Assembly: GCF_009933175.1 (NCBI RefSeq)
Contig: NZ_MAEJ01000030.1
Span: forward strand, 1-64,000
Length of the DNA: 64,000 bases
Direction: 5' to 3'
From: Candidatus Enterococcus huntleyi
GTDB taxonomy: Bacteria > Bacillota > Bacilli > Lactobacillales > Enterococcaceae
The notes below the pieces were generated by a model. The model saw only the letters and a program-made list of their open reading frames with translations, searched no databases and was not told the DNA's origin. Shown here piece after piece: positions 44,273 through 55,425 of this stretch. The number at the start of each line of letters is the position of its first letter. Position 1 is the stretch's first letter. The position numbers were made by a program, and so were the translations under genes.

Positions 44273-45772
44273 ATGTCTACAATAGAAATTAAAAATTTAT
44301 CATTTGGCTATGACAATCAAGAGGGATTGTTATTTGACCAAGCAACACTGAACTTTGATGAGCATTGGAAGCTAGGCCTGATTGGTCGAAATGGGCGTGG
44401 AAAGACGACGCTATTAAACATTTTACAAGGGAAGCTACCGTATCAAGGGCAAGTCAATAATCAACTGGAATTTGTCTATTTCCCACAAGCGATTAAAGAT
44501 AAGAACCAATTAACTTACTATGTGCTGGATGAGATTGGCACATTTGAACAGTGGGAACTAGAACGTGAATTGAATTTACTGCACCTATCACCAGATATTT
44601 TGTGGCGTGAATTTACAACACTTTCAGGTGGCGAACAAACGAAAGTCTTATTGGCGCTACTTTTTATCGATCAACAACATTTTCCGTTGATTGATGAACC
44701 GACTAATCATTTAGATATGTTGGGTAGGCAACAAGTCGCGGATTATCTTAAACGAAAAAAGCAAGGTTTTATCGTGGTCAGTCATGACCGAAATTTCGTC
44801 GATGAAGTCGTTGATCATGTGTTGTCGATTGAAAAAAGTCAATTAGTCTTGTATCAGGGGAATTTTACTGTCTATGAAGAGCAAAAACGCTTAAGAGATG
44901 AGTTTGAGCAGGCCCAGAATGCCAAGCTTAAGAAAGAAGTCTCACGTTTGAAGAAGACGGCGGCGGAAAAAGCTGAATGGTCGCGTTCTAGAGAGGGCGA
45001 TAAAACGAAGAGTCGAACAGGCTTCATTGATACGGAAAATCGTCGTGTGAATAAAGGTTCTGTCGGTGCAGATGCGGCTAGAACGATGAAACGTTCTAAA
45101 GCGATTGTTACTCGGATGGAGACACAAGCGTCGGAGAAAGAAAAATTGCTTAAGGATATTGAATATATCGATCCACTACAGATGAATTTTCAACCAACCC
45201 ATCGGCAAAAATTATTGGCTGTCGAAAACTTAGCTTTAGGCTATGAGGGTGATTATTTGTTTGAACCGGTCACTTTTGAAGTGAATAAGCATGATAGAGT
45301 GGCAATCACAGGCCCGAATGGTTCCGGCAAATCAAGTATTGTTCGCTATTTATTAGACCAGTTTGATGGACAGGTAATGGGAAATGTTCAGCTGTCACCT
45401 GCGACACAAATTAGTTATGTTCGGCAAAATTATGAGGATAATAAAGGAACGCTACAGGAATTCGCCGAAGCCAATAAACTCGATTATCCGATTTTTCTAA
45501 ATAACTTAAAGAAATTAGGAATGGAGCGGGAAGTTTTCCATAATCCTATTCAACAAATGAGTATGGGGCAACGCAAAAAGGTTGAAGTGGCGAAATCTCT
45601 ATCTGTCGAAGCAGAACTCTATATATGGGATGAACCATTGAATTACCTAGATGTATTCAACCAAGAACAATTAGAGCAACTTATTTTGTCGGTCAAACCA
45701 ACGATGCTCGTGATAGAACATGATTTAACCTTCTTGAATAAAATAATGACTAAGCAAGTGGCTTTAAAATAA
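44273..45772 (+). CDS. ABC-F ribosomal protection protein, Lsa family
   Basis: The 499 aa protein lacks membrane segments and has two ATPase domains joined by a charged linker. Domain 1: LIGRNGRGKTT Walker A, TLSGGEQTK signature, FPLIDEPTNHLD Walker B. Domain 2: GPNGSGKSS, MSMGQRKKVEVAK, LYIWDEPLNYLD. These features, with FEQWELEREL and ETQASEKEKLLKD, align closely with enterococcal Lsa(A), which displaces lincosamides, streptogramin A and pleuromutilins from the ribosome. The linker (about residues 230-290) is rich in Arg/Lys. Leader architecture indicates drug-induced expression. I would call it lsa-like pending comparison. Confidence 0.92.
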   Translation: MSTIEIKNLSFGYDNQEGLLFDQATLNFDEHWKLGLIGRNGRGKTTLLNILQGKLPYQGQVNNQLEFVYFPQAIKDKNQLTYYVLDEIGTFEQWELERELNLLHLSPDILWREFTTLSGGEQTKVLLALLFIDQQHFPLIDEPTNHLDMLGRQQVADYLKRKKQGFIVVSHDRNFVDEVVDHVLSIEKSQLVLYQGNFTVYEEQKRLRDEFEQAQNAKLKKEVSRLKKTAAEKAEWSRSREGDKTKSRTGFIDTENRRVNKGSVGADAARTMKRSKAIVTRMETQASEKEKLLKDIEYIDPLQMNFQPTHRQKLLAVENLALGYEGDYLFEPVTFEVNKHDRVAITGPNGSGKSSIVRYLLDQFDGQVMGNVQLSPATQISYVRQNYEDNKGTLQEFAEANKLDYPIFLNNLKKLGMEREVFHNPIQQMSMGQRKKVEVAKSLSVEAELYIWDEPLNYLDVFNQEQLEQLILSVKPTMLVIEHDLTFLNKIMTKQVALK

Positions 45773-45870
45773 CAAAAACAGCCATAAAAATAAAATACTT
45801 CTGTTCTTTATCAACCAAGTATATTATAATTTTACTAAGCGTTTAAAAAACGTGGGAAAGGGATGAAGAA

Positions 45871-47019
45871 ATGAAGAAAAGAACATTATTTGTTGGGGCA
45901 ATAGCGAGTCTATTTCTATTGGCCGGGTGTCAAGGAAAATCGACGAAAGAAGAATTTATTTCGACGCTAGAAAGTCAATCATCAAAAGAGTACAATGCTG
46001 CTGACTTTGATTTTTCAATCGATGACATTAAGAGTGACTCAGATGAAGAAGGAAGCGCGCAGGTTGCAATGATTGCGGCGCAACTGAAAGACATGAAATT
46101 CTCAGGAAGCACATTGACTGAGAAAGACGGTAAGAATACTGAAGTCACATTGAATGCTGAATTATTCGGGCAAAAAATTCCTGTGAAAGTTATTCAGTTA
46201 GATGAAAAAACCTATCTTTCAGGAGAAACATATACTGGAATTATTGGGTTAGTCTCATCATTTGGCCTACCAGTTACAGTAGATGAAGCGAAAACTGCTG
46301 AGCTTAAAACTAAATATATTCCAATCTCTGAGGATATGCTTGAAGAATCTGGCTTAGACCAAGAAGCTGACGTGACTGCAGATAGCGAATTATTGAAAGA
46401 ATTACAGGATGGTAAATTGAACGACTTGCTTAAAAAGTATGTCGATACAAAAATGACTGATGATGATTTCAAAAAAGACGGCGATAAAATCTCTCACACA
46501 TTTACCAAAGAAGAATTCTTAGACTTTGCGAAATATGTGAAAGAAAACGGCTCAAAAACGCTTAAAAAATATGTAGAAGATAGTATTGATCCAATCGAAA
46601 ACGTGGATAAATTTGATTCTAAATTAACAGTTGATACAAAGACGGATAAAATGACGATGAAGATGGATGCTGGTGCTGAAGGCACTGAAATCAAGTTGAC
46701 AATTAATGTCACGCCTAAGAAATCGAAAGATAAAATTACTGAACCGAACAAATTAGATGTTATTTCAGAAGAGGAAGTTTCTCAATTGATGGAAGAGGCA
46801 ATGGGTTCAGCCACTTCTGTTGATGGGGAAGATGCTGACTTAGACGCGGATGCTTTAGAAGATTACGAGTTAACAGACGAAGAATTCAACGAAATTTACG
46901 ATGAGCTTGCGGCTAACAAAGATTCGCTAACTGCAGAGATTATTGAAGAATATTTGGATGCGGTAGGAAGTTTATTGACTGATGAACAAGCACAGAAAAT
47001 TCGCGATTTAGTTAAATAA
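45871..47019 (+). CDS. Hypothetical secreted lipoprotein, 382 aa
   Basis: A signal peptide with a lipobox (LLAGC, Cys 19) starts the protein, so it is anchored on the outer face of the membrane. The mature part is acidic, with repeated Asp/Glu-rich stretches near the C-terminus (EDADLDADALEDYEL, EEFNEIYDELAAN). No enzymatic motif is visible. The central region resembles LppX/LolA-like or DUF-type beta-rich lipoproteins in pattern only. A TATAAT lies near 45826. It is single-gene with a terminator at 47048. Confidence 0.8.
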   Translation: MKKRTLFVGAIASLFLLAGCQGKSTKEEFISTLESQSSKEYNAADFDFSIDDIKSDSDEEGSAQVAMIAAQLKDMKFSGSTLTEKDGKNTEVTLNAELFGQKIPVKVIQLDEKTYLSGETYTGIIGLVSSFGLPVTVDEAKTAELKTKYIPISEDMLEESGLDQEADVTADSELLKELQDGKLNDLLKKYVDTKMTDDDFKKDGDKISHTFTKEEFLDFAKYVKENGSKTLKKYVEDSIDPIENVDKFDSKLTVDTKTDKMTMKMDAGAEGTEIKLTINVTPKKSKDKITEPNKLDVISEEEVSQLMEEAMGSATSVDGEDADLDADALEDYELTDEEFNEIYDELAANKDSLTAEIIEEYLDAVGSLLTDEQAQKIRDLVK

Positions 47020-47047
47020 TTAATTTAATAAAATACGATGAACTGAA

Positions 47048-47083
47048 AGAGAAGTGACGAGAAATTTGTCACTTCTCTTTTTT
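47048..47083 (+). terminator. Intrinsic terminator
   Basis: AGAGAAGTGAC/GTCACTTCTCT arms, 9-base loop and six Ts, 28 bases after the lipoprotein stop. Confidence 0.9.
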
Positions 47084-47321
47084 AGATTAAAATTAATTCA
47101 GCTCTGGTGTAATTAATTTCTTTGAGCAAAAAAGGGAACTTATCGATTTATGTTATGAAGAAAGCCAACTTATTAACGGTTTTCTCCCGTCACGCCAACG
47201 TTAGATACAGCATTTTTTAATAACATATGTGCTTTTTATTTGTCGAAAATTCGTACATTTACCAAAAGTTTGCTATACTGAAAGAGGAATTTTCTATTGC
47301 TAGATAGTAAGGAGGAGTCAT
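47084..47321. other. Intergenic region before the 268 aa gene
   Basis: An extended -10 TGCTATACT near 47270-47278 is the likely promoter. No other feature is seen. Confidence 0.4.
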
Positions 47322-48128
47322 ATGGATAAGCAATACGCTTATTATCGGACCTTAGTTGACGCGGTTTCAGATACATACAGCAAAGCAGCAATCAAGCGAC
47401 AGGATAAGCCTAGAATCAATAAATTGATTGAAGAAACAAATGAATTGTTTAAGCAGGCGCAACAAGAGTATGGCAGATTGAATGAGCTTTCGGAGACTGT
47501 TTACTATGAGCAAAAGGTAACGGTAAATGGTGTGGAGGTTACTAGTTACTGGAGCTGGGGGAATCACAATCGCCTGAGCGAACAGGCTTCTATTGACTAC
47601 TTTATCTGTGTTTCAGCCGCAGGATTTATTTCTGGAGCCGTTGCTAAGCAAGGGGAAACCTATCATAATCGATTGTGGCCGCATGTTTTAGGAGATACTA
47701 GCATGTCTCAAGCTCTTCAATCGTTACGTGAAACTATTTATCAAAGTCAATTTGTCGCAAATAATCCTTTCGTTACAATTTTGCATAATCAGTTGGCGAA
47801 GCATGCGCGACCGGATCGTATTGAGACAATCACCTACGAACAGCAGCGTGAAATCACTAAGGACAATCCTTATCATTACTTAGATTTTACGACGATGTCA
47901 GATATTCAAGCGGATATTTTTTATAAAGTCATCAACGCTAAATTAGTTTCTTTTAATTTTTTTGATGCGCTATCTGAGGAGAAAAAAGGGGCGTCAGCTG
48001 ATTATTGGACGACGTATCGAGAAGCGCTACATTTGCTGGCGAAGGGGCTAGCGAGAGAGAAAAATCTTCAGTTTGTGAAGATTAATCACCCAAAAAGAGG
48101 ACTTCAATACGGGTTATATGTCCGTTAA
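47322..48128 (+). CDS. Hypothetical soluble protein, 268 aa
   Basis: I do not recognise a family. The sequence is soluble and mixed alpha/beta without signal peptide. Distinctive stretches are YWSWGNHNRLSEQASIDYF, LTKDNPYHYLDF-like TKDNPYHYLDFTT, and SADYWTTYREALHLL. Many aromatic residues (Tyr, Trp, His) hint at a binding pocket. The start has AAGGAGGAG seven bases upstream. It is monocistronic, with a perfect terminator at 48171. Neighbouring genes give no clue to function. Confidence 0.75.
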   Translation: MDKQYAYYRTLVDAVSDTYSKAAIKRQDKPRINKLIEETNELFKQAQQEYGRLNELSETVYYEQKVTVNGVEVTSYWSWGNHNRLSEQASIDYFICVSAAGFISGAVAKQGETYHNRLWPHVLGDTSMSQALQSLRETIYQSQFVANNPFVTILHNQLAKHARPDRIETITYEQQREITKDNPYHYLDFTTMSDIQADIFYKVINAKLVSFNFFDALSEEKKGASADYWTTYREALHLLAKGLAREKNLQFVKINHPKRGLQYGLYVR

Positions 48129-48170
48129 TGTGGGCAGATAATTACGTAGAGCTGTGAAATTAAATAAATG

Positions 48171-48215
48171 AAACGCCCGTTCAGCGATTATTCTATGTGC
48201 TGAACGGGCGTTTAT
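48171..48215. terminator. Bidirectional intrinsic terminator
   Basis: Perfect 15-bp arms AAACGCCCGTTCAGC and GCTGAACGGGCGTTT, between two converging genes. Confidence 0.9.
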
Positions 48216-48225
48216 TTAGGGTGTT

Positions 48226-48636
48226 TTAAATTTTATCTAGGGTGAAGTGAATGGTGTCGCCTTCTTTTAGGATCACTTCGGCTGCACCCACTTGGCTCAT
48301 TTCGTCATTAATCGTGAAGAGCCAGTATTTTCCAGCGGCTTCGTCTTGCGCGTCGCCATCGATTGAGGTAATAAAACCGTCAGTTTCTTCTATAGTAAAG
48401 TTAGATTTTAAGGTATCTAATAAATTTGCCCCTTCGTTAGCTGTTAGTGTTTCTGATTTCTTTTCTTCACCAGCAACGGTTAAGATAACATTGACGGTGA
48501 CCTGCTTTTCCTGACTACTGCTGATAGCAGTGGTTTCTTTTGTTGAGCTAGCGGTTGTTTGTGTCGAATTTGTTGTGCAGCCGGCCAAAGTTGTCGTAGA
48601 AAAAATTACTAATAAACCCAAAATTATCTTTTTCAT
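48226..48636 (-). CDS. DUF4430 (transcobalamin-like) lipoprotein
   Basis: This 136 aa lipoprotein starts with a signal peptide and lipobox LAGC (Cys 19), followed by a Ser/Thr-rich linker. The rest is a DUF4430 domain, related to the beta domain of vitamin B12 carriers: TLTANEGANLLDTLK, GFITSIDGDAQDE, KYWLFTINDEMSQVGA, LKEGDTIHFTLDKI. Its role may be capture of a cobalamin-type ligand at the membrane. The start at 48636 has AGGAGC upstream. It is divergent from the ECF S-component gene, with 83 bp between starts. Confidence 0.8.
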   Translation of the reverse strand: MKKIILGLLVIFSTTTLAGCTTNSTQTTASSTKETTAISSSQEKQVTVNVILTVAGEEKKSETLTANEGANLLDTLKSNFTIEETDGFITSIDGDAQDEAAGKYWLFTINDEMSQVGAAEVILKEGDTIHFTLDKI

Positions 48637-48719
48637 ATAAAAAGCTCCTATTCCATAGTGTATAATAAAAACGAATACTACTACTCTACCAAAAAAAGCG
48701 GAAGAAGGAAAGAACACTT

Positions 48720-49232
48720 ATGCAAAAGAACTGGTCCACGCGACGAGTAGCACAGCTGGCTTTATTGACAGCATTCTGTGTTGTCGGCCGTCTGTTAACC
48801 CAACCTATTCCTAATGTGCAGCCTGTGACCGCTATTTTATTTTTGATTACACTTCATATGGGCCTGATAGCGGCGATGACTGTTGGCAGTTTGTCTATCC
48901 TAATCACCAATTTGTATCTAGGGATGGGGATCTGGACGATTGCACAAATAGCGACTTTTTGTCTTCTTTGCCTCCTTTTGTCGGTGATTAATAAGGCAAT
49001 ACCGCTAAAAGATAAATTACTACCGATGCTGATAATTTGTGGCTGCAGTGGCTTATTATATGGCCTGTTGATTTCTGCTATGCTGGCGCCATTTTGGGGC
49101 GTTCAAGCTTTTTGGCCGTATTACTTTTCAGGTGTTCCTTTCGACTTGATGCATGGTATTGGAAATATTGGATTCTATTTGTTGCTGCATATCCCTGTTG
49201 CTTACATTTTAGCAAAGAGACAGGTAAAGTAA
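48720..49232 (+). CDS. ECF transporter S component (substrate not identified)
   Basis: The 170 aa protein has about six helices and the S-component pattern: ARRVAQLALLTAF-like N-terminus (RRVAQLALLTAFCVVGR), PNVQPVTAILFLITLHMG, and GVPFDLMHGIGNIGFY. Such subunits bind a vitamin and use shared EcfA/A'/T genes located elsewhere. The neighbours, a transcobalamin-like lipoprotein and the B12-dependent queG, point to cobalamin or a queuosine precursor as ligand, but no riboswitch is seen. The ATG has AAGGAAAG just upstream. Confidence 0.85.
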   Translation: MQKNWSTRRVAQLALLTAFCVVGRLLTQPIPNVQPVTAILFLITLHMGLIAAMTVGSLSILITNLYLGMGIWTIAQIATFCLLCLLLSVINKAIPLKDKLLPMLIICGCSGLLYGLLISAMLAPFWGVQAFWPYYFSGVPFDLMHGIGNIGFYLLLHIPVAYILAKRQVK

Positions 49233-49297
49233 TTTAGTTCATCGAGCTATCTAGAAAAATCTAGTTTACACTTACTATAGAAGGAAGTCGTTTATTT

Positions 49298-50440
49298 ATG
49301 AATTTGAAAGAGAAAATTATTGCCCAAAGTAAGTTGTTGGGGATAGATAAAATTGGCTTTGCCTCAGCAGAACCCTTTGATCATTTGGAAGAATCATTGC
49401 GCGAGCAAAAAGCTAAAGGGCATACTTCAGGATTCGAGCATCCGGTGATTGAGGAACGGATATATTTGGAACGGACTTTTGAAAATCCGCAAACAATCAT
49501 TTCGATTGCTTTAGCTTATCCGACGAAGGTTCATGAGAAAGTCCCTCGAGATGAAAAGAGGGGGCAATTTGCTAGAGCCTCATGGGGAATCGATTATCAT
49601 GATATTTTACGGGAACGTCTGGCGAAGTTGATCGAATTTATTCAGATGGAGGCGACCAGTCAACAAGAGAGTGAGGAATGGCGGTTCGCTCCACAGGTTG
49701 ATACAGGAGAACTAATTGATGTGGCTGCCGCACAACGTGCTGGATTAGGCTTTATTGGTCGGAATGGCCTGCTTATCACAGAAGAATTTGGTTCATTTGT
49801 TTATTTGGGAGAGATTGTTACCAATATACAATTTACACCAGATGAGCCGGTTCCATTTGGCTGTGGCGATTGCATGCGCTGTGTAACTGCATGCCCGACT
49901 TCTGCTTTATTAGGCGATGGTCGGATGAATGCGCAACGTTGTTTGTCTTATCAAACACAGACGAAGGGCATGATGCCTGAGGAATATCGCAAAAAAATGC
50001 ATAATGTCATCTATGGTTGTGATATTTGCCAGCTAGTTTGTCCTTATAATAAAGGGAAAGATTTTCATTTTCATAAAGAGATGGAGCCTGAAGTGGAAAT
50101 TGTTTATCCCAAATTAAAACCGTTACTTTCTCTATCTAATAAAGAATTCAAAGAAACCTTCGGACACTTAGCTGGTTCTTGGCGAGGGAAGAAACCTTTA
50201 CAACGAAACGCTCTGATTGCTCTTGCAAACCTTGGCGATCGAAGTGCACTACCAGAAATCTGGCAAGCGGCGCATGATGTTCGTCCAGTGATCAGAGGGA
50301 CGGCTGCTTGGGCGATTGGAAAGTTAGGCAAACGCGAGCCAGATATCTGGCAACCACGTTTAGTTAGCTGGTTAGAGGAAGAGAAAGAAGCCGAAGTTCG
50401 AGAAGAAATCGAAAAAGCTCTTTTATTATTAAGTAAGTAA
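49298..50440 (+). CDS. queG: Epoxyqueuosine reductase
   Basis: This 380 aa enzyme carries out the last step of queuosine synthesis in tRNA, reducing epoxyqueuosine with cobalamin and two 4Fe-4S clusters. The ferredoxin motifs are [12 protein letters not shown] and [13 protein letters not shown] (around residues 188-255). The N-terminal cobalamin-binding domain contains [20 protein letters not shown], and the C-terminus is a HEAT-like repeat region ([20 protein letters not shown]). Length is normal for QueG. The start has GAAGGAAG upstream; it follows the S component by 65 bases and may be in the same transcript. Confidence 0.93.
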   Translation: MNLKEKIIAQSKLLGIDKIGFASAEPFDHLEESLREQKAKGHTSGFEHPVIEERIYLERTFENPQTIISIALAYPTKVHEKVPRDEKRGQFARASWGIDYHDILRERLAKLIEFIQMEATSQQESEEWRFAPQVDTGELIDVAAAQRAGLGFIGRNGLLITEEFGSFVYLGEIVTNIQFTPDEPVPFGCGDCMRCVTACPTSALLGDGRMNAQRCLSYQTQTKGMMPEEYRKKMHNVIYGCDICQLVCPYNKGKDFHFHKEMEPEVEIVYPKLKPLLSLSNKEFKETFGHLAGSWRGKKPLQRNALIALANLGDRSALPEIWQAAHDVRPVIRGTAAWAIGKLGKREPDIWQPRLVSWLEEEKEAEVREEIEKALLLLSK

Positions 50441-50449
50441 TAGTTTTCC

Positions 50450-50478
50450 TTTACATTTGAAAATAGCCATGGTATACT
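50450..50478 (+). promoter_or_regulatory. Promoter of the cold-shock gene
   Basis: TTTACA (50450-50455) and TATACT (50473-50478) are 17 bases apart. The long untranslated leader (about 120 bases to the ATG at 50609) is typical for cold-shock mRNAs that change fold with temperature. Confidence 0.65.
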
Positions 50479-50608
50479 AATAAATGTAGTATGGTTGTTG
50501 AATAAATAAATAGGCTAATTCATTCGTACGAATGATTCAGTTCCTCTTTCTTTAGACGCAAAAGTATTGCAAATAATTCGTGCATATGCACAAATGGAGG
50601 AACACATT

Positions 50609-50809
50609 ATGAATACAGGTACAGTGAAATGGTTTAACGCAGACAAAGGTTTCGGTTTTATTACTCAAGAAGACGGAACTGACGTATTCGCTCACTTCTC
50701 AGCTATCCAAGGTGACGGATTCAAAACTTTAGACGAAGGTCAAGCAGTGACTTTTGATGTTGAAGAAGGCCAACGTGGCTTACAAGCAACTAACATCCAA
50801 AAAAGCTAA
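50609..50809 (+). CDS. csp: Cold-shock protein
   Basis: This 66 aa protein is a single cold-shock domain with both RNA-binding motifs: KGFGFIT (RNP1) and VFAHFSA (RNP2). It binds single-stranded RNA or DNA and acts as an RNA chaperone. The N-terminus [17 protein letters not shown] is canonical. GGAGG lies eight bases before the ATG at 50609. The frame is open further upstream, but the conserved start is certain. A terminator follows. Confidence 0.96.
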   Translation: MNTGTVKWFNADKGFGFITQEDGTDVFAHFSAIQGDGFKTLDEGQAVTFDVEEGQRGLQATNIQKS

Positions 50810-50824
50810 TAACGACTTATTCTG

Positions 50825-50853
50825 ACAGCCCTTTTCGAAGGGTTGTTTTTTTG
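50825..50853 (+). terminator. Intrinsic terminator of csp
   Basis: ACAGCCCTT/AAGGGTTGT arms around TTCG, followed by seven Ts. Confidence 0.85.
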
Positions 50854-51222
50854 TGCTATAAAATAGAAATCTGAACGTACTAATTGATTTGATACAACTA
50901 TTTATAGACGATCAAGAAAGATTGGAAGAATAGCGAAATGGAATCCATCGGTTAATAAGTTATAAACAAGCTTTATTAGCGTTCTATCGCGTTTTGTTGA
51001 AGTCGTTGAGCTAGATTAATATTATATTTTCTTAAGGTTTTGAAATTTTCCTTCTATAGTAATAGCGATTATTTGTGTAGTCAGAAAATCACTAATACAA
51101 AATAAGTTTTGTGCCTCAATGTGTATTATTGAAAAAAATATTGGAAATATCTGAAAAAATGCTTACGCGGAGTTTCTTTTTATGATACGATTTTAGATGT
51201 CGCAAAAAAAGGAGGAAACAAC
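50854..51222. other. Intergenic region before the DUF2798 gene
   Basis: AT-rich with no supported frame. A TTACGC/TGATAC pair near 51163-51190 could be a promoter. Nothing else was found. Confidence 0.35.
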
Positions 51223-51681
51223 GTGCCAAAATCAAAAAAAGAAAGTTTATTATTTACATCAATTATGTGTTTCATGATGGTGTTTGGAATGAGTGCTTAT
51301 AACTTATTGCTACACAATTCATTTTCATGGGGCAGTTTATTCGGCGGATTAATCCCTGGAATTATTGTTGCATTTATCTTGGATACATTTATTGTTGGAA
51401 AAATTGCTAAAGGAATTGCGTTCAAATTACCAATTAAGCGAGATAAAATGATCTACATGATTCTAACTATCTCAACACTTATGGTAACAGGAATGGTATT
51501 ATGTATGTCTCTTTTCGGAGTTGTATTCGAAGGTGGCATTCAAGAAAATATGGGTAGCTTGTATCTTGAAGCGGTTGGTTTTAACTTTATCGCAGCTCTT
51601 CCATTACAATTATTAATTGTTGGCCCTATCTCAAGAATGATCTTAGGCAGCTACCAAAAGAAACAATCTGTAGAAGCTTAA
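51223..51681 (+). CDS. DUF2798-type membrane protein, GTG start
   Basis: The 152 aa protein has four hydrophobic helices: about residues 9-28 (FTSIMCFMMVFGMSAYN), 33-58, 74-98, and 115-140 (FNFIAALPLQLLIVGPISRM). This arrangement and the N-terminal basic KSKKE match the DUF2798 family of small membrane proteins with no assigned role. The GTG start is preceded by AAAGGAGGA. It is a single gene with a terminator at 51718. Confidence 0.8.
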   Translation: MPKSKKESLLFTSIMCFMMVFGMSAYNLLLHNSFSWGSLFGGLIPGIIVAFILDTFIVGKIAKGIAFKLPIKRDKMIYMILTISTLMVTGMVLCMSLFGVVFEGGIQENMGSLYLEAVGFNFIAALPLQLLIVGPISRMILGSYQKKQSVEA

Positions 51682-51715
51682 TCGTAAACTAACAGAAGAG
51701 TGATAAAAATTGCTG

Positions 51716-51750
51716 GAAAAGTGAGACAATAATGTCTCGCTTTTTTTTTG
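51716..51750 (+). terminator. Intrinsic terminator
   Basis: AAAGTGAGAC and GTCTCGCTTT arms around six bases and a nine-T tail. Confidence 0.85.
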
Positions 51751-52172
51751 TTTAAATAGAAAAATTAAGTTTTTTTACATAAAAATAGAACAATCGTTAT
51801 CCTTAGAGGCGTTGATATAGCTGGTGTTTTTCCACGAATTCTCATAAATATTTAATTGTATTTTAGAAAAACAAGACAAAAATTGCGTTGTTTTGTTGAA
51901 ATTATTCTGTAAAATTCAACATATATTGACCAAAAATCGCGATATTTGTGTTAATAAAATCATTTTATCAAATTGTTTTTTGAAATTAAGAAAAAAACAG
52001 GGTGAATAAACGTTGATTTAACAGCGTTCTTTGCTGCAATGTTACAAAAGATAAAATAATCACCGTTTTGCAATCAAATGTCACAATTTTATCACCTATG
52101 AAATATTTCCTGATGTTAAAGTGATACCTGTCGTTAAGCGACACAAGCGACAAAGAAAAGGAGAATGTTTAC
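51751..52172. other. Long leader/intergenic region before the LysM gene
   Basis: A 420-base AT-rich stretch. Small hairpins are present, such as TGTCG/CGACA near 52130-52143 and TAACA/TGTTA near 52019-52045. No TATAAT with -35 stands out. Autolysin genes often have such leaders, but I see no known riboswitch. Confidence 0.35.
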
Positions 52173-52745
52173 ATGAAATCACTTAAAACACTTTTACTAG
52201 GAGCAACATTAGCAGCGGGAGCAACCGTACTTTTAGGCACAACAGACGCGTTTGCAGATACTTCATATACAGTTCAATCAGGAGATACATTATCAACAAT
52301 CTCCGCTAAATATTCTGACGATAGCAATTTTATTCATTCAATCGCAGAAAAAAATCAAATCTCAAATCTTAACTTAATCATTACAGGACAAGAATTAATC
52401 ATTCCTACAGATAATGGAGAAGTTCTTGAAGCAACAGCGCCTGCTGAAGAAACTTACGTAGAAGCTGATCCCGCACAAGAAACTTATACAGAAGCAGCGC
52501 CAGTTGAACAAGCAGCACCGGCTAGCTCATCTTCTGCTAAAGAGTGGATTGCTCAAAAAGAATCTGGTGGTTCTTATTCAGCAACAAATGGTCGATATAT
52601 TGGTCGTTACCAATTAGACTCATCGTATTTAAATGGTGATTATTCAGCTGAAAACCAAGAACGTGTGGCTGACAATTATGTGACTCAACGTTATGGTTCA
52701 TGGGAAAATGCCCAAGCCTTTTGGTTATCAAATGGCTGGTACTAA
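52173..52745 (+). CDS. LysM-domain secreted cell-wall protein with transglycosylase-like C-terminus
   Basis: The 190 aa protein has a signal peptide cleaved after AFA-D (around residue 28), one LysM domain (YTVQSGDTLSTISAKY, residues 32-75), a Glu/Ala/Pro-rich repeated linker (EETYVEADPAQETYTEA), and a C-terminal domain starting WIAQKESGGSYSATNG, similar to the lysozyme-like fold of IsaA/aggregation-promoting factors. The Glu in KESGG would be catalytic. It likely binds and trims peptidoglycan outside the cell. AAAGGAG precedes the ATG. A terminator follows. Confidence 0.88.
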   Translation: MKSLKTLLLGATLAAGATVLLGTTDAFADTSYTVQSGDTLSTISAKYSDDSNFIHSIAEKNQISNLNLIITGQELIIPTDNGEVLEATAPAEETYVEADPAQETYTEAAPVEQAAPASSSSAKEWIAQKESGGSYSATNGRYIGRYQLDSSYLNGDYSAENQERVADNYVTQRYGSWENAQAFWLSNGWY

Positions 52746-52756
52746 GAAATAACTAT

Positions 52757-52785
52757 TTAGATCGCTTCGGCGGTCTTTTTTTTTG
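52757..52785 (+). terminator. Intrinsic terminator
   Basis: AGATCGC/GCGGTCT arms around TTCG and nine Ts. Confidence 0.85.
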
Positions 52786-52938
52786 CCTTTTTATACATAA
52801 ATAAAGGGTTGTTTAATTAAGAAACCGTTTTATTTGTCGTTTTTCTGAGAGGTGTTAAAATGGGATAGAGAGGAGGCCTGCGTTCATCCACTATTTGTAA
52901 TGAGTGATGAAGAAATAATTTGTTCTAGCAAAAATTGA

Positions 52939-54489
<1,551 letters not shown>

Positions 54490-54585
54490 TTGAAGATAAA
54501 TAAATCAAGTACAAAATGAATCAGAGATATGCTAAAGGAATATGGATTACACTAAACTAACGAACGTAAGAAAGAAGGAACGAGA

Positions 54586-55308
54586 ATGGATTCATCAGGA
54601 ATGACACAATTTATTGGTGAGATGATCGGGACAGTTATTTTAGTTTTACTAGGTGATGGCGTCGTTGCAGGTGTGAGTTTGAAGAAAACGAAGGCTGAAG
54701 GCGCCGGTTGGATTGCGATTACTTTGGGCTGGGGTGCGGCCGTGGCGATTGGCGCGTATTCATCAGGTTATCTTTCGGCGGCGCATCTTAATCCTGCAGT
54801 GACTTTGGCGATGGCCATGACCGGAAATATTGGCTGGGATTTAGTCTTCCCTTATATTGCCGGTCAAATGATTGGTGCGATCATTGGTGGGGTGCTTGTG
54901 TATATTCAATATATGCCTCATTGGAAAGAAACCGAAGATTCAGCAACGATTTTAGGTGTTTTTGCTACAGGACCTGCCATTCGTAGTTATGGCGCCAACT
55001 TGGTCAGTGAAATTATTGGCACGTTTGTCTTAGTTTTCGGTTTGCTTTCATTTAGCACAGGCGATTTTGGTGCCGGGCTAAATCCTTTGGCGGTCGGCGT
55101 ACTGATCATGGCGATTGGTTTGTCTCTTGGTGGGACCACCGGTTATGCGATTAACCCAGCGCGAGATTTGGGTCCACGGATTGCTCATGCTTTTCTACCG
55201 ATTCCAAATAAAGGGGATTCTGATTGGGCCTATAGTTGGGTGCCGGTTGTCGGACCGATGGTTGGTGGTATTTTAGCTGCAGGCTTATTTATGATTTTAC
55301 CGATTTAA
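54586..55308 (+). CDS. glpF: Glycerol uptake facilitator (aquaglyceroporin)
   Basis: The product of 240 aa is a six-helix MIP channel. Both NPA-type loops are intact: AAHLNPAVTLAMA and YAINPARDLGPRI. These line the glycerol pore. The Asp after the second NPA motif (NPARDLGPR) favours glycerol over water. It is located 96 bases after glpK with no terminator, so it is probably co-transcribed. The start has AAGGAACG upstream. Confidence 0.95.
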   Translation: MDSSGMTQFIGEMIGTVILVLLGDGVVAGVSLKKTKAEGAGWIAITLGWGAAVAIGAYSSGYLSAAHLNPAVTLAMAMTGNIGWDLVFPYIAGQMIGAIIGGVLVYIQYMPHWKETEDSATILGVFATGPAIRSYGANLVSEIIGTFVLVFGLLSFSTGDFGAGLNPLAVGVLIMAIGLSLGGTTGYAINPARDLGPRIAHAFLPIPNKGDSDWAYSWVPVVGPMVGGILAAGLFMILPI

Positions 55309-55425
55309 GAGAACCGTTTTGTCGAGAGTAAAAATGTCGAGCCAGTTTAAAGTTGAGTATTTCTTTCATCGAGGAATAATGCAGCAAATGTGCAAATAGA
55401 TGATTGATTTGTGGAAAGGGTTGTA

